DNA of 64,000 nucleotides, taken from Acidimicrobiales bacterium. GTDB taxonomy: Bacteria; Actinomycetota; Acidimicrobiia; Acidimicrobiales; Aldehydirespiratoraceae. The notes under the pieces were generated by a model. It was not told the origin of the DNA. It was given only the letters and a program-made list of their open reading frames with translations, and made no database searches. The stretch spans positions 326,226 to 390,225 of the forward strand of contig JAVJSI010000005.1 in the NCBI GenBank assembly GCA_040219515.1, written 5' to 3'. Position 1 is the stretch's first letter. The number at the start of each line of letters is the position of its first letter. This document shows, piece after piece, positions 41,145 through 48,881 of the stretch. The translations under genes were made by a program, and so were the position numbers.

Positions 41145-42062
41145 ATGCCGCTCGAACCCACGCCCCACATCTGGATGAACGGTGAGATGGTGCCGTGGGC
41201 GGACGCCAAGATCCACGTCCTCACCCACACGTTGCACTACGGCACCGGCGTCTTCGAGGGCATTCGTGCCTACGAGACCGACGACGGCCCTGCCATCTTC
41301 CGGCTGACCGAACACATCGAGCGGCTCTACAACTCGGCCAAGATCCTGGGCATGCCGATGACCTACTCGGTGTCCGAGATCGTGCAGGCCTGTAAGGACG
41401 TCGTGGCCGACTCGGGGCTCGCCGCCTGCTACCTGCGCCCGATCGCCTACTACGGCTACGGCGAGATGGGCCTCGCCACCGGCGCCTGCAAGGTCGACAT
41501 CTCCATCGCCGCCTGGCCGTGGGGTGCGTATCTCGGAGACGACGCCGTCACCAAGGGCGTGCGCATGAAGATCTCGTCGTGGACCCGCCACGATCACAAC
41601 ATCATGCCGCCGGCGTCGAAGACCACCGGCAACTACGCCAACAGCACGCTGGCCAAGATGGAAGCCCTCAACGCCGGCTACGACGAGGCGATCATGCTGA
41701 ACAACGCCGGCCTGGTCAGCGAATGCTCTGGCGAGAACATCTTCGTCGGCAGGGGCGGCGTGGTGCTGACTCCGCCGTCCTCGTCGGGCGCGCTGCCGGG
41801 CATCACGCAGCACACGGTGATGACCCTGGCCGAGGATCTCGGCATCGACATCCGGGTGGGCGACATGGCCCGCAGCGACCTCTACATCGCGGACGAGATC
41901 TTCGTCGTCGGCACGGCGGCCGAGGTCAGCGCGGTGAACTCCGTCGACGATCGTGCCGTGCCCTGCCCCGGGCCGGCAACCAAGGCGATCGCCGAGGCCT
42001 ACGCCGACGTCGTGCGGGGCAAGAACGACAAGTACCGCTCGTGGAACGAGCTGGCGTCGTGA
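41145..42062 (+). CDS. ilvE: Branched-chain amino acid aminotransferase
   Basis: A 305-residue fold type IV PLP enzyme: HTLHYGTGVFEGIRAY near 28-43, the Schiff-base lysine K159 in PPASKTTGNYANS, and the cofactor-binding glutamate in LVSECSGENIFVG, followed by DIRVGDMARSDLYIADEIFVVGTAAEV. It makes Ile, Leu and Val from their keto acids. AGGAGACGAA precedes the ATG. Its TGA stop overlaps the GTG of cimA. Placement between leuB and cimA supports a branched-chain amino acid operon rather than a D-amino-acid role. Confidence 0.95.
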   Translation: MPLEPTPHIWMNGEMVPWADAKIHVLTHTLHYGTGVFEGIRAYETDDGPAIFRLTEHIERLYNSAKILGMPMTYSVSEIVQACKDVVADSGLAACYLRPIAYYGYGEMGLATGACKVDISIAAWPWGAYLGDDAVTKGVRMKISSWTRHDHNIMPPASKTTGNYANSTLAKMEALNAGYDEAIMLNNAGLVSECSGENIFVGRGGVVLTPPSSSGALPGITQHTVMTLAEDLGIDIRVGDMARSDLYIADEIFVVGTAAEVSAVNSVDDRAVPCPGPATKAIAEAYADVVRGKNDKYRSWNELAS

Positions 42063-43738
42063 GCGCCGACGGCGGCCCGGTGGACAGCGACGACGTCGTG
42101 ATCGACCGCTCGCCGGTCCACGATCCGTCGTGGCCGACCCGGGTGGAGATCTACGACACCACCCTGCGCGACGGCTCCCAGCTCGAGGGCATCTCTCTCA
42201 CCGTCGACGACAAGCTCCGCATCGCCGAGCAGCTCGACCGGCTGGGCGTCGGCTACATCGAGGGCGGGTGGCCGGGTGCCAACCCGAAGGACGACGAGTT
42301 CTTCGAGCGGGCAAAGACCGAGCTCGAACTCACGACGAGCGAGTTCGTGGCGTTCGGATCGACCCGCCGCCCCAGGGGCAAGGTCGATGCCGATCAGACA
42401 CTGGCCAATCTCGTGGCCGCCGGGACCAACGTGGTCTGCATCGTCGGCAAGTGCTGGGACTATCACGTCACCGAGGCGCTCAAGACCTCGCTCGACGAGG
42501 GCGTCGCGATGGTGCGCGACTCGGTCGAGTACCTCGTGGCCCAGGGCAAGCGGGTGTTCTTCGATGCCGAGCACTTCTTCGACGGCTACAAGCGCAACCC
42601 CGAGTTCTCATTGTCGGTGCTCGAGGCGGCGGCAATGGCCGGCGCCGAAGCCGTGGTGCTGTGCGACACCAATGGCGGCTCGCTGCCGCCCGATGTCGAG
42701 TCGGCCGTGCGGGACGTGGTCGCCCATGTCGACTGCGCGGTCGGGATTCACCTCCACAACGACACCGGGTGCGGTGTGGCCAACGCGCTCGCTGCGGTGC
42801 GGGCCGGGGCCACACAGGTGCAGGGCACCATCAACGGCTACGGCGAGCGCGTGGGCAACTGCGATCTCGTGCCGATCATGGCCAACCTCGAACTGAAGAT
42901 GGGCATCTCCTGCCTGCCCGAGGGGCGCCTCGAACACCTCACCTCGGTCGCTCACCATGTCGCCGAGCTGGTCAACTTCACGCCCGATCCGCAGCAGCCC
43001 TACGTCGGTTCCACCGCATTCGCCCACAAGGCGGGGCTCCACACGAGCGCACTCAGCCGCCGGTCCGATGCCTACGAACACGTATCCCCGGCCTGGGTCG
43101 GCAACGGCACCCGGGTGTTGGTGTCGGAGATGGCCGGCCGGTCCACGCTCGAGATGAAGGCCGCCGACCTCGGCATCGAGCTCGACGGCAACGGCATGGG
43201 CGGCAAGGTGCTGGGCGACATCATCGACACGCTCAAGCGACTCGAGCACGAGGGCTACCACTTCGAGGCCGCCGACGCGTCGCTCGAACTCCTCATGCGG
43301 GGCGCGACCGGGTGGGAACAGCCCTACTTCGAGCTCGAGTCGTTCTCGGTCGACATGGCCCACCGCTCCGGAACCGGCGCGCGTATGTGGAACGACGTGG
43401 CGGTCGAGGTCGACACCCAGGCCACCGTGAAGCTGTGGATCGGACCCGAACGCAAGATGGCGGTGGGTGAGGGCAACGGCCCGGTCAACGCCCTCGACGC
43501 CGCGGTGCGTGCCGCCCTCGACGGGCGCTACCCGGCGCTCGATCGGGTCAGCCTGACCGACTTCAAAGTGCGGGTGCTCAACACCGAGAAGGGCACCGGC
43601 GCGGTCACTCGGGTGCTGCTCGACTCCACCAACGGCGACCGCAGCTGGTCGACCATCGGTGTGTCGGAGAACATCATCGAGGCGTCGTGGCAGGCCCTCG
43701 TCGACTCGCTGGTCTACGGACTCCTCCACACCACCTGA
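42059..43738 (+). CDS. cimA: Citramalate synthase
   Basis: A 559-residue DRE-TIM metallolyase family enzyme that condenses acetyl-CoA and pyruvate to (R)-citramalate. It has the active-site start YDTTLRDGSQLEGISLTVDDK, GYIEGGWPGANPKD (a feature that separates CimA-like from LeuA proteins), DTNGGSLPPDV, the metal ligands in GIHLHNDTGCGVANA and a C-terminal regulatory domain (about 400-559) of LeuA-dimer type. It starts at a GTG that overlaps the ilvE stop (GTGA). With LeuBCD this provides 2-oxobutyrate for isoleucine without threonine deaminase. Assignment over 2-isopropylmalate synthase is supported by motif and length. Confidence 0.9.
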   Translation: MSADGGPVDSDDVVIDRSPVHDPSWPTRVEIYDTTLRDGSQLEGISLTVDDKLRIAEQLDRLGVGYIEGGWPGANPKDDEFFERAKTELELTTSEFVAFGSTRRPRGKVDADQTLANLVAAGTNVVCIVGKCWDYHVTEALKTSLDEGVAMVRDSVEYLVAQGKRVFFDAEHFFDGYKRNPEFSLSVLEAAAMAGAEAVVLCDTNGGSLPPDVESAVRDVVAHVDCAVGIHLHNDTGCGVANALAAVRAGATQVQGTINGYGERVGNCDLVPIMANLELKMGISCLPEGRLEHLTSVAHHVAELVNFTPDPQQPYVGSTAFAHKAGLHTSALSRRSDAYEHVSPAWVGNGTRVLVSEMAGRSTLEMKAADLGIELDGNGMGGKVLGDIIDTLKRLEHEGYHFEAADASLELLMRGATGWEQPYFELESFSVDMAHRSGTGARMWNDVAVEVDTQATVKLWIGPERKMAVGEGNGPVNALDAAVRAALDGRYPALDRVSLTDFKVRVLNTEKGTGAVTRVLLDSTNGDRSWSTIGVSENIIEASWQALVDSLVYGLLHTT

Positions 43739-43774
43739 TCCACTACCGTTCGCGACGACAGGGCTTCCGACAGC

Positions 43775-44347
43775 ATGGCCTCCAAGAGCAGGGACTCAAA
43801 AAGCAGCGACGCGCCGCGATGGCTCCAGGACGCTCGCGATCACTGGACGCATCGCGGGGCCGAACGGCCCGCGTTCGCCGAGGAACCCGGTCGCGGACAG
43901 GAGTCCGTGTGGGACTACCCACGGCCGCCGGCGGTCGTGCCGGACTCCCGCCGGGTCGTGGTCGAGGACGGCGACGGGGTGATCGCCGACGCGGCCCACT
44001 CGATCCGCGTGCTCGAAACCTCGCATCCGCCCACCTTCTACGTCGCCCCCGAGTTCGTGGTCGCCGGACGGCTCGCGCCGGTGTCGGGTTCGTCGCATTG
44101 TGAATGGAAGGGCATCGCGGAATACGTCGGTGTCACAGGGTCCGAGGAGCCGATCGGGTGGCGCTACCCGAAGCCCTATGCCGAGTTCGCCGACCATGCC
44201 GGCTGGGTCGCCTTCTATCCAGGTCGGGTCCGGTGTCTGGTCGACGGGGAAGTGGTTCGTCCGCAGGCCGGCGGTTTCTACGGCGGCTGGATCACCGATG
44301 ACGTCGTCGGCCCGTTCAAGGGCGATCCCGGGACATCGGGCTGGTAG
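43775..44347 (+). CDS. DUF427 domain protein
   Basis: A 190-residue soluble protein with the DUF427 beta-barrel fold: SVWDYPRPPAVVPDSRRVVVEDGDGVIADAAHS near residues 45-75, VLETSHPPTFYVAPEFV and HCEWKGIAEYVGV, continuing YPKPYAEFADHAGWVAFYPGRV. The family is common in actinobacteria and has no established biochemical function. A basic, serine-rich N-terminus (MASKSRDSKSSD) precedes it. Start chosen at the first ATG of the frame; a weak AGGG is upstream. It follows cimA after 36 bp but has no known link to it. Confidence 0.85.
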   Translation: MASKSRDSKSSDAPRWLQDARDHWTHRGAERPAFAEEPGRGQESVWDYPRPPAVVPDSRRVVVEDGDGVIADAAHSIRVLETSHPPTFYVAPEFVVAGRLAPVSGSSHCEWKGIAEYVGVTGSEEPIGWRYPKPYAEFADHAGWVAFYPGRVRCLVDGEVVRPQAGGFYGGWITDDVVGPFKGDPGTSGW

Positions 44348-44356
44348 CGGGTCCGG

Positions 44357-44362
44357 TACGCT
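44357..44362 (+). promoter_or_regulatory. -10 element TACGCT
   Basis: TACGCT lies 7 nt before the ATG at 44370. Confidence 0.55.
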
Positions 44363-44369
44363 CTCGCCC

Positions 44370-44891
44370 ATGTCGGCACCCACGCACGTTCCCGGTCGTC
44401 TCAACCAGCCGAAGGTCTACAGCTCGCCGCCCCGTCGTGACGGATCCTGGCGAGCCGATCGCCCGGGCGAGGTCATCGGCACGCCCCAGCCGTCGGGGCC
44501 TGCGGTCGGCAACCAGGGCCCGGACCAGGGCTACGTGTTGAAGCTGGCGACGACCTTCGCCGATCAGCTCGTGCTCTCGCCCGGCGAGCACGCTGCTGAC
44601 GTGTTGACCGGTGCCTGCGCCGTCGCCCTGCGGCGGGCCTCGCTCTACGGCCGTGCGCCGATACGTGGCGACCTCGAGATCGCGCTGACCCTGTTCGGCT
44701 ACCTGGGGCCGGCGCCCGACGAGCTCGTGACGCTCCGCCGCAAGTACTTCGACGAGGTGCACCACACGACGATCCACTACTTCGCCGAGCGCGAGATCGC
44801 CGATCTCGTTCCCGAGGCGACGCTGCGGATGTCGCCCGGTGGCGTCGCGGCCGCATGCGCCACCGACTGGAAGGCCCCGCTCGGGCTGTAG
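44370..44891 (+). CDS. Conserved hypothetical protein
   Basis: A 173-residue soluble protein of unrecognised family. The first 55 residues are polar and proline-rich (RLNQPKVYSSPPRRDGSW, GTPQPSGPAVGNQGPDQGYV). The remainder is predicted alpha-helical: KLATTFADQLVLSPGEHAADVLTGACAVALRRASLYGRAP, LEIALTLFGYLG, DELVTLRRKYFDEVHH. This helical part looks like a compact bundle. The start is supported by a leaderless-type -10 box. Similar proteins seem frequent in acidimicrobial genomes, but no function can be given. Confidence 0.7.
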   Translation: MSAPTHVPGRLNQPKVYSSPPRRDGSWRADRPGEVIGTPQPSGPAVGNQGPDQGYVLKLATTFADQLVLSPGEHAADVLTGACAVALRRASLYGRAPIRGDLEIALTLFGYLGPAPDELVTLRRKYFDEVHHTTIHYFAEREIADLVPEATLRMSPGGVAAACATDWKAPLGL

Positions 44892-44896
44892 GTCGT

Positions 44897-46084
44897 TCAC
44901 GGCGGAACGACGTGGAACGCGCCCTCGTCGTCGATCTCGACCCGCCAACCCTGGTGATGGATGAGGGTGTGGCCGTGGTCGCACACGAGCACCAACTGGT
45001 CGATGTCGGTCGGTCCTCGGGCCGGTGGGGCCCACGCGGTCACGTGGTGAGCTCGACAGCGAGCCGGGTCGGCCCCGCAGTGGCGGCACCCACCGTCGCG
45101 GTCGATGAGCGCATGCCACTGGTCGTCGGTGGCCAGGCGGACGCTGCGGCCCTGCGACAGGACAGCGCCGTCGGCGCCGTAGACGGCGCCGATGAACGCG
45201 CTGTCGCAGGCGATGCGCTCGAGCGTCGACTGTGGGATGGGTGTGCCGTCGACAAAGGCCGCCGTGCCGCTCGGGTCGGCGGTCGTACAGCGGCTCAGGT
45301 CGACGCGTAGATGCGTGGTGTAGCGCGGGTGCGGCTGCTTGGCGCGCGATGGCCTGCAGGTGGGGCCGGCGGCGGGCCCCGGCGATGACGACGGCGTGCG
45401 GGTCACGAGGTTGGTGAGGGCATCGGCACCGCGCTGGGCGTAGGTCCGCGTCGTGGCCGGGTCGGCGTCGCGTCCGCCGTCGAGCCGGTAGAGCCGGTCC
45501 ATCTCCTCGTTCCATGCCGCGAAGACGGGGCCGCCGGCGACCGGGTCGAGCTCGCCGCAGATACCGATGCGGCCGTTCTTCTTTCGCCAGAGGCGCCCGT
45601 CGCGCTCACGGCGGGCCCGCTCCTGGCGAGATTCCGCCGCCGCTTCGTCCTCGTTCTCGCCGGCCCACTCGCGGGCCTTCTTCGCGAACCGATCGGCCGG
45701 CAGGAGGGTGGCCAGCTTCGTCAGTGCCGTGTCGGCGGCCTCGGGTGAGACCCGCTCCGCGGCGGCCGCAGCGGCATCCGCGTGCTCGGGCGAGATCTCG
45801 CCCTGTGCGAGCGCCTCCCTGAGCGCCGGCATCATCGTGATCTGGTTCGCGGTGGCGGCAGCCCGCTTCGAGGACTGCGACGATTCACGAGTTCGGGCCC
45901 GGTTGGTATCCGCCGGCGCGGCCCCCTCGTCGGCGAGATCCGCCAGCGCGGCCAGCGTGGAGAACTTCTTCGACGCGACGAACGACGTCAGCCGGCCACA
46001 GCGCTCGAGAGCGGCTTCGAGCTGCCGACGGGTCTTGCCCGCCGGGTCGAACCCGCACAGCTCCTCGAAGTCCACCGTGTCCAT
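44897..46084 (-). CDS. DUF222 (13E12-type) HNH endonuclease, SOS-box promoter
   Basis: A 395-residue protein with the helical DUF222 region (about 1-200; EELCGFDPAGKTRRQLEAALE, ALAQGEISPEHADA, long charged RQERARRERDGRLWR segment) and a C-terminal HNH nuclease domain: DGGCRHCGADPARCRAHH with zinc cysteines, then VCDHGHTLIHHQGW. These are mobile-looking nucleases of the mycobacterial 13E12 repeat family. The ATG at 46084 fits a leaderless transcript (TAGGAT 7 nt upstream), and an exact LexA-type box touches that -10 element, so expression should be induced by DNA damage. Target DNA unknown. Confidence 0.85.
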   Translation of the reverse strand: MDTVDFEELCGFDPAGKTRRQLEAALERCGRLTSFVASKKFSTLAALADLADEGAAPADTNRARTRESSQSSKRAAATANQITMMPALREALAQGEISPEHADAAAAAAERVSPEAADTALTKLATLLPADRFAKKAREWAGENEDEAAAESRQERARRERDGRLWRKKNGRIGICGELDPVAGGPVFAAWNEEMDRLYRLDGGRDADPATTRTYAQRGADALTNLVTRTPSSSPGPAAGPTCRPSRAKQPHPRYTTHLRVDLSRCTTADPSGTAAFVDGTPIPQSTLERIACDSAFIGAVYGADGAVLSQGRSVRLATDDQWHALIDRDGGCRHCGADPARCRAHHVTAWAPPARGPTDIDQLVLVCDHGHTLIHHQGWRVEIDDEGAFHVVPP

Positions 46085-46091
46085 ACCCTCG

Positions 46092-46097
46092 ATCCTA
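46092..46097 (-). promoter_or_regulatory. -10 element TAGGAT
   Basis: Minus-strand TAGGAT is 7 nt before the ATG at 46084 and directly next to the LexA-type box. Confidence 0.55.
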
Positions 46098-46098
46098 G

Positions 46099-46112
46099 CG
46101 AACACATGTTCG
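46099..46112. promoter_or_regulatory. LexA (SOS) box CGAAC-ACAT-GTTCG
   Basis: CGAACACATGTTCG is an exact match to the CGAAC-N4-GTTCG operator of Gram-positive/actinobacterial LexA, and extends to a 16-bp palindrome at 46098-46113. It abuts the -10 element of the DUF222-HNH gene, where bound LexA would block polymerase. Confidence 0.75.
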
Positions 46113-46159
46113 CCCTACACACCAAACCACAGGAAAACAGGTGAAATGAGCTGGAATGT

Positions 46160-46531
46160 CTAGCCGAGAACGATCAGGAGCGCGAGCACGCCGCCGGCGA
46201 TGCCGATGTAGCCGACGATCAGGCCGATCATCGCGTTGCCTCGGCCGACTTCGCGCCCCTCGGACTCCTTGATCTGCTGCATGGCCAGGTGCCCGAAGAT
46301 CACGCCGAGGATCGAGCCGATGAAGAACACCCACGAGATCGAGAGCACCAGCGACGCAAGAGCGAACTGATTGTTGCGAGGCGGTCCGACGGGCTCCTCG
46401 ATCACCGGCGCCACGTTGACCGGCGGCATCTCGGGTGACGCGGCCCACGCGGTGCCGTCCCACCATCGCTCCACGGCGTGGTTCCGCGGGTCCGGGTAGT
46501 AGCCGGCCGGCGCCGGTTCGCTCTGTCGCAC
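46160..46531 (-). CDS. DUF2510/DUF4190 small membrane protein
   Basis: A 123-residue protein. The N-terminal DUF2510 motif PAGYYPDPRNHAVERWWDGTAW is a short tryptophan-rich surface module; the C-terminal half has two transmembrane helices (FALASLVLSISWVFFIGSILGVIFG and MIGLIVGYIGIAGGVLALLIVL) as in DUF4190. The GTG at 46531 is chosen because TAACTT lies 7 nt upstream; the longer open frame to 46669 overlaps gltX in antisense and lacks support. Functions of these domains are unknown. It is divergent from gltX with 58 bp between starts. Confidence 0.82.
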   Translation of the reverse strand: MRQSEPAPAGYYPDPRNHAVERWWDGTAWAASPEMPPVNVAPVIEEPVGPPRNNQFALASLVLSISWVFFIGSILGVIFGHLAMQQIKESEGREVGRGNAMIGLIVGYIGIAGGVLALLIVLG

Positions 46532-46538
46532 GGCATGG

Positions 46539-46544
46539 AAGTTA
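46539..46544 (-). promoter_or_regulatory. -10 element TAACTT
   Basis: Minus-strand TAACTT lies 7 nt before the GTG at 46531. Confidence 0.5.
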
Positions 46545-46576
46545 GCGCCGTCTGCTGGCCGATGAACGGCGGGGGA

Positions 46577-46582
46577 TAGCCT
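46577..46582 (+). promoter_or_regulatory. -10 element TAGCCT of gltX
   Basis: TAGCCT lies 7 nt before the gltX GTG at 46590. Confidence 0.55.
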
Positions 46583-46589
46583 CGGCCCC

Positions 46590-48014
46590 GTGACCGCGCC
46601 CCGAGTACGTTTCGCCCCGGCACCGACGGGCTTCCTCCACGTCGGCAGCGCCCGCAGCGCGTTGTTCAACTGGCTCTACGCCCGCCATACGGGGGGCACC
46701 TTCGTGTTGCGGGTGGAAGACACCGACGAGGCGAAGACCACCCAGGAGTTCGTCGACGCGATCACCGAGCCGCTCACCTGGCTGGGGCTCGACTGGGACG
46801 AGGGTCCCCTGTTCCAGTCCGAGCGTCGGACGCAACACGTGGCCGCCGTCGACCAACTCGTGGCCGACGGCAAGGCCTACTTCTGTGACCTCAGCCGTGA
46901 GGAGATCGGACAACGGGCGACCGACGCAGGCCTGCCCGCCGGCTACCACGGTTGGTCTCGCGATCGTGACGTGGCCGACGGTCCCGGTGTGGTCGTGCGG
47001 TTCCGGGCACCCGACGAGGGCAGCACGGTGATCGACGATCTCGTGCGGGGTCGGGTCGAGGTGGCCCACGACACCATCGAGGACTTCGTGATCCGCCGTG
47101 GCGACGGCTCGCCGGTGTTTCTGATCGCCAACGCGGTCGACGATCACGACATGGGCATCACCCATGTCATCCGCGGCGAGGATCTGCTCAACACCACACC
47201 CAAGGTGAAGCTGCTCTGGGACGCGCTCGGTTTCGGCGAGTCGCCCACCTACGCGCACCTGCCGCTGCTGGTCAACGAGCAACGCAAGAAGCTGTCGAAG
47301 CGGCGCGACGATGTCGCCCTCGCCGACTACGTGGCCAAGGGCTACCTGCCCGGAGCGATGCGCAACGCGCTGGCGCTGCTCGGCTGGGGCCCCAAGGACG
47401 GGGTCGAGATCCGCCCGATCGAGGAGATCATCGAGCTGTTCGAACTCGCCGACGTGAACAAGGCGCCGGCCTTCTTCGACCCGAAGAAGCTCGATCACAT
47501 CAACGCCGAATACATCAAGGCGATGACGCCGATGGCATTCCTCGAGGCCGCCGAGCCGTGGTTCGTCGCCGACGACGCCCCCTACCCCGTCGCCAACTAC
47601 GACCGCACCATCGCCCTGGCGCTGGTGGAGGACGTGCAGCAACGGATCTCGACGCTGGCCGAGGCGCCCGCCTGGCTCGACTGGCTCTTCGTCGATTCCA
47701 TCGACGACTACGAGGAGAAGGCCTGGACCAAGGCCATGGTGAAGGGTCGGGTGCCAGATCGGGTGCTCGACGACATCGCGGCCGCCCTCGCGGACGACGA
47801 CTTCACCGACCGCGACCGGCTCGAGGCGACCGTGATGGGCGTCGGCACCGCGCTGAGCGAGGAGCTCGACGCAAAGGTGATGTCGCAGGCACCGCTGCGG
47901 ATCGCGCTGACCGGGCGTGGCGCGGGCATTCCGTTGTGGGAGGCGATGACGCATCTCGGCCACGACGTCTGCCTCTCCCGCATCGCCGCGGCCCGTGCCC
48001 GGCTCGACGCCTGA
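46590..48014 (+). CDS. gltX: Glutamyl-tRNA synthetase
   Basis: A 474-residue class I aminoacyl-tRNA synthetase charging tRNA-Glu (and tRNA-Gln where the amidotransferase pathway is used). The HIGH-type motif is PTGFLHVGSARSALFN at about 12-27, the KMSKS-type motif is KLSKRRDD near 238-245, and the C-terminal anticodon-binding helices follow. Length is typical for bacterial discriminating or non-discriminating GluRS. GTG start fits the -10 spacing. Both a tRNA-Gln and a tRNA-Glu gene lie within 4 kb downstream, a fitting but not necessarily functional linkage. Confidence 0.96.
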   Translation: MTAPRVRFAPAPTGFLHVGSARSALFNWLYARHTGGTFVLRVEDTDEAKTTQEFVDAITEPLTWLGLDWDEGPLFQSERRTQHVAAVDQLVADGKAYFCDLSREEIGQRATDAGLPAGYHGWSRDRDVADGPGVVVRFRAPDEGSTVIDDLVRGRVEVAHDTIEDFVIRRGDGSPVFLIANAVDDHDMGITHVIRGEDLLNTTPKVKLLWDALGFGESPTYAHLPLLVNEQRKKLSKRRDDVALADYVAKGYLPGAMRNALALLGWGPKDGVEIRPIEEIIELFELADVNKAPAFFDPKKLDHINAEYIKAMTPMAFLEAAEPWFVADDAPYPVANYDRTIALALVEDVQQRISTLAEAPAWLDWLFVDSIDDYEEKAWTKAMVKGRVPDRVLDDIAAALADDDFTDRDRLEATVMGVGTALSEELDAKVMSQAPLRIALTGRGAGIPLWEAMTHLGHDVCLSRIAAARARLDA

Positions 48015-48017
48015 GCC

Positions 48018-48647
48018 ATGCAGGTGCGGCGGCCCACCTGGCTGACCGCCCGTGTCATCCGGCGCGCTGCGGCCGTCGCCGGTCTGCTCGGTGTCCTCTA
48101 TGTCGGGGTCACCTTTCTCCAGGTGCTTCGCTCCGCGGGGGAGGACGAGCGGTCCCCGGTCGACGCCATCGTCGTCCTCGGCGCGGCCCAGTACGACGGT
48201 CGACCCTCGCCGGTGTTCGCCAGCCGTCTCGACCACGCGCTCGAGTTGTGGCAGGCGGGTGTCGCCGACATCGTCGTCACCACCGGGTCGAACCGTCCCG
48301 GCGATCGCTTCACCGAGGGCTTTGCCGGCTTCGAGTACCTGCGCTTCGCGGGCATACCCGAGGAGCAGATCCTGGTGGTCACCGACGGCGACTCGTCCTG
48401 GCAGCAGCTCGCCGCCACGGCCCGGGTCCTGCGCGGCGAGGATCTCGATTCGGTCGTGCTCGTGAGCGACCCCTATCACGCTCTGCGCCTGCGCCAGATC
48501 GCCGATCAGGTCGGTCTGCGCGCCAACGTCTCGTCGACCGACGGCTCGTCGTCGGCCAAGCAGCTCGCCCGCGAAACCGCCGCCGTCTCCCTCGGCCGCA
48601 TCCTCGGCTACCGCCGCGTCGACAACTGGCTCGGCAGCGTCGGCTGA
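48018..48647 (+). CDS. YdcF family (DUF218) membrane protein
   Basis: A 209-residue protein with one N-terminal transmembrane helix (about 18-38) and a DUF218/YdcF domain: PVDAIVVLGAAQYDGRPSPVFASRLDHALELW, IVVTTGSNRPGDRFTEGFAG, YLRFAGIPEEQILVV and VVLVSDPYHALRLRQIAD. The family includes proteins acting in envelope metabolism and vancomycin-related phenotypes (SanA-like), with unclear chemistry. It starts 3 nt after the gltX stop, so it is probably cotranscribed. The 35-nt repeat follows 7 bp after the stop. Confidence 0.88.
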   Translation: MQVRRPTWLTARVIRRAAAVAGLLGVLYVGVTFLQVLRSAGEDERSPVDAIVVLGAAQYDGRPSPVFASRLDHALELWQAGVADIVVTTGSNRPGDRFTEGFAGFEYLRFAGIPEEQILVVTDGDSSWQQLAATARVLRGEDLDSVVLVSDPYHALRLRQIADQVGLRANVSSTDGSSSAKQLARETAAVSLGRILGYRRVDNWLGSVG

Positions 48648-48654
48648 CCCCCCC

Positions 48655-48689
48655 AGTTGGGACGCTGGGGTCAGACCCCCGTCCCAACT
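48655..48689. repeat. 35-nt palindromic repeat, copy 2
   Basis: Same arms AGTTGGGAC/GTCCCAACT around GGGGTC-A-GACCCC. It begins 7 bp after the YdcF-like gene stop and is followed by the tRNA-Gln promoter. Confidence 0.85.
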
Positions 48690-48713
48690 GCTGTCCGACT
48701 CGGTGAAACCGGG

Positions 48714-48742
48714 TCGGCACCGGCGGTCGGGTCGGGTAGCAT
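48714..48742 (+). promoter_or_regulatory. tRNA-Gln promoter (TCGGCA-17-TAGCAT)
   Basis: TAGCAT at 48737-48742 lies 11 nt before the tRNA 5' end; TCGGCA, 17 bp upstream, matches TTGACA at four positions. Confidence 0.5.
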
Positions 48743-48753
48743 TCACCCGTCCT

Positions 48754-48825
48754 TCGGGGATGGTGTAATCGGTAACACAACTGGTTCTGGTCCAGTTATT
48801 GGGGGTTCAAGTCCTCCTCCCCGAG
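48754..48825 (+). tRNA. tRNA-Gln (CTG anticodon)
   Basis: A complete cloverleaf can be drawn: acceptor stem TCGGGGA / TCCCCGA, D arm with GTGTAATCGGTAACAC, anticodon stem ACTGG/CCAGT with loop TTCTGGT (anticodon CTG, decoding CAG), T arm GGGGG-TTCAAGT-CCTCC, discriminator G. CCA is not encoded. A 12-bp hairpin follows as terminator. Confidence 0.95.
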
Positions 48826-48831
48826 CTCGGC

Positions 48832-48859
48832 GAAGCGGCACCCTCCGGGGTGCCGCTTC
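48832..48859 (+). terminator. Hairpin after tRNA-Gln
   Basis: GAAGCGGCACCC-tccg-GGGTGCCGCTTC is a 12-bp perfect stem with a 4-nt loop, 6 nt after the tRNA. It has no long T-run but sits where termination is needed before the convergent methyltransferase gene. Confidence 0.75.
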
Positions 48860-48881
48860 CGCGTTCTCCCCGGCCCGGTGG

